The position numbers and the translations under genes were made by a program. From Acidobacteriota bacterium (GTDB taxonomy: Bacteria > Acidobacteriota > Blastocatellia > Pyrinomonadales > Pyrinomonadaceae): a stretch of 7,286 bases of DNA. The stretch is from NCBI GenBank assembly GCA_005790265.1, contig SXVE01000072.1:1-7286 (forward strand), written 5' to 3'. The notes under the pieces were generated by a model that saw only the letters and a program-made list of their open reading frames with translations, was not told where the DNA came from and did no database searches. How positions within the stretch are numbered: the stretch's first letter is position 1; every line of letters begins with the position of its first letter. Positions 6,772 through 7,286 of this stretch are shown here, piece by piece.

Positions 6772-7286
6772 ATGGAAACCCAAAACCCGAAATCCGAAAT
6801 CCAAAATCGCCGCGTTCGCGTCGGCATTGATGTCGGCGGCACGTTTACCGATGTCGTCGTCGTGGATAATGACTCGCGCGAAGTTGTTTCGCAGTTGAAA
6901 GTTCCGACGACGCACGATGCGGTCGAAGGCGTCGCGCTCGGTATTATTAATGCGATTGAACGCGCTTTGAACGAACTGAATATCTCGCCGGACGACGTGA
7001 TTTTTATCGCGCATTCGACGACGCAGGCGACGAATGCGCTGCTCGAAGGTGATGTCGCAAGCGTCGGAATTATCGGCATCGGAAGCGGTTTGGAAGCGAT
7101 TAAGGCACGAATTGACACGCGCATTCCGGCGATGGAACTTGCGCCGAATCGTTTTTTGCGACCCGAACACCGATTTTTGAAGGTTAGCCACAGAGATCAC
7201 AGAGAACACGGAGAAAACAGAGAAAAAGGGGAGAACGTAAAAGGCGCAGAGAAATCAAACAGAAATATAAATAGTGAAAAAAACTC
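6772..7286 (+). CDS. Hydantoinase/oxoprolinase-family protein, N-terminal part, with repeat-derived segments
   Basis: The frame is open from ATG 6772 to the window end (171 codons), so the 3' end is outside. Residues about 14-137 match the N-terminal domain of the hydantoinase A/oxoprolinase family: the phosphate-binding motif RVGIDVGGTFTD (16-27), then VPTTHDA, and AHSTTQATNALLEGD (80-94) followed by a glycine-rich VGIIGIGSG. Members use ATP to open cyclic amides such as 5-oxoproline or hydantoins in the cytoplasm; which ring this one opens cannot be told. Two parts look foreign. Residues 3-12 are encoded by a heptanucleotide repeat. From about residue 138 the conserved ending of the subdomain (FLRPEHRFLK) gives way to a very hydrophilic tail (HRDHREHGENREKGENVKG) encoded by a CACAGAGA-type repeat arm, still without a stop. 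The gene may therefore carry an in-frame insertion, or be disrupted just beyond the window. No Shine-Dalgarno sequence is evident; the ATG is 127 bases after the second nagZ stop. Confidence 0.75.
   Translation, partial: METQNPKSEIQNRRVRVGIDVGGTFTDVVVVDNDSREVVSQLKVPTTHDAVEGVALGIINAIERALNELNISPDDVIFIAHSTTQATNALLEGDVASVGIIGIGSGLEAIKARIDTRIPAMELAPNRFLRPEHRFLKVSHRDHREHGENREKGENVKGAEKSNRNINSEKN
6779..6806. repeat. Heptanucleotide tandem repeat at the start of the hydantoinase-family gene
   Basis: Four consecutive 7-base units, CCCAAAA, CCCGAAA, TCCGAAA and TCCAAAA, run from 6779 to 6806, all of the form YCCRAAA. They lie directly after the ATG at 6772 and encode residues 3-12 (TQNPKSEIQN). On the other strand the unit reads TTTCGGA/TTTTGGA, a type I recall seeing dispersed in intergenic DNA of several phyla. 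The conserved domain starts immediately after it. Confidence 0.75.
7184..7222. repeat. Repeat D, one arm of a CACAGAGA-type element inside the hydantoinase-family frame
   Basis: The sequence begins TTAGCCACAGAGATCACAGA and continues as near-tandem units CACAGAGAT, CACAGAGAA, CACGGAGAAAA and CAGAG. The start TTAGCCACAGAG parallels the TAACCGCAGAT start of repeats B and C, so the families share ends and unit length. From 7223 to 7286 the sequence stays purine-rich, with a further GGCGCAGAGAAA at 7243-7254, and keeps the reading frame open. No complementary right arm is present in the window; if the element is whole, that arm lies beyond 7286. Confidence 0.7.

Noticed and set aside
6742..7209. 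Minus strand open frames across the hydantoinase-family start
   Set aside because: The + frame contains clear family motifs (DVGGTFTD, STTQATNALLEG); the minus-strand frames are shadows plus translated repeat sequence.

Overview
The window looks like a piece of a Gram-negative, heterotrophic bacterial chromosome, most probably an Acidobacteriota member of the Blastocatellia/Pyrinomonadaceae type. This is inferred from three things: the tail of an Oar-like TonB-dependent receptor ending in an aromatic residue, Sec signal peptides on three proteins, and AT-rich gaps filled with short inverted repeats of a kind I associate with such genomes. No rRNA or other taxonomic marker is present, so the assignment is tentative. 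All genes lie on the + strand.

Layout. Positions 1-324 hold the C-terminal end of a TonB-dependent receptor, followed by a terminator-like hairpin at 345-385. A polytopic permease of the ion-transporter type (427-1725) follows, and 35 bases later an exported protein of unknown function (1761-2903). That protein carries a segment resembling the N-terminal part of phosphodiester-glycosidase-like secreted proteins. Next come two tandem, paralogous, exported family 3 beta-N-acetylhexosaminidases of the NagZ type (3022-4794 and 4920-6644), both with the full catalytic apparatus. Finally, 6772-7286 is the 5' part of a hydantoinase/oxoprolinase-family gene that runs off the window.

From 2904 onwards every intergenic gap is filled by an inverted repeat. 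One is built from a CATAGAAA unit and two from a CGCAGATNAA unit. A fourth repeat arm, built from CACAGAGA-like units, lies inside the hydantoinase reading frame and keeps it open to the end of the window. A short heptanucleotide repeat encodes the first residues of the same protein. The repeat families differ in sequence but share one design: arms made of about three 9-10 base units. This is the most unusual feature of the window.

Working together (inference): the two NagZ enzymes would remove N-acetylglucosamine from peptidoglycan fragments outside the cytoplasm. The permease and the ATP-dependent hydantoinase/oxoprolinase-type enzyme could import and open a small cyclic or acidic product. 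The shared strand and close spacing allow co-transcription, but the sequence does not prove a pathway.
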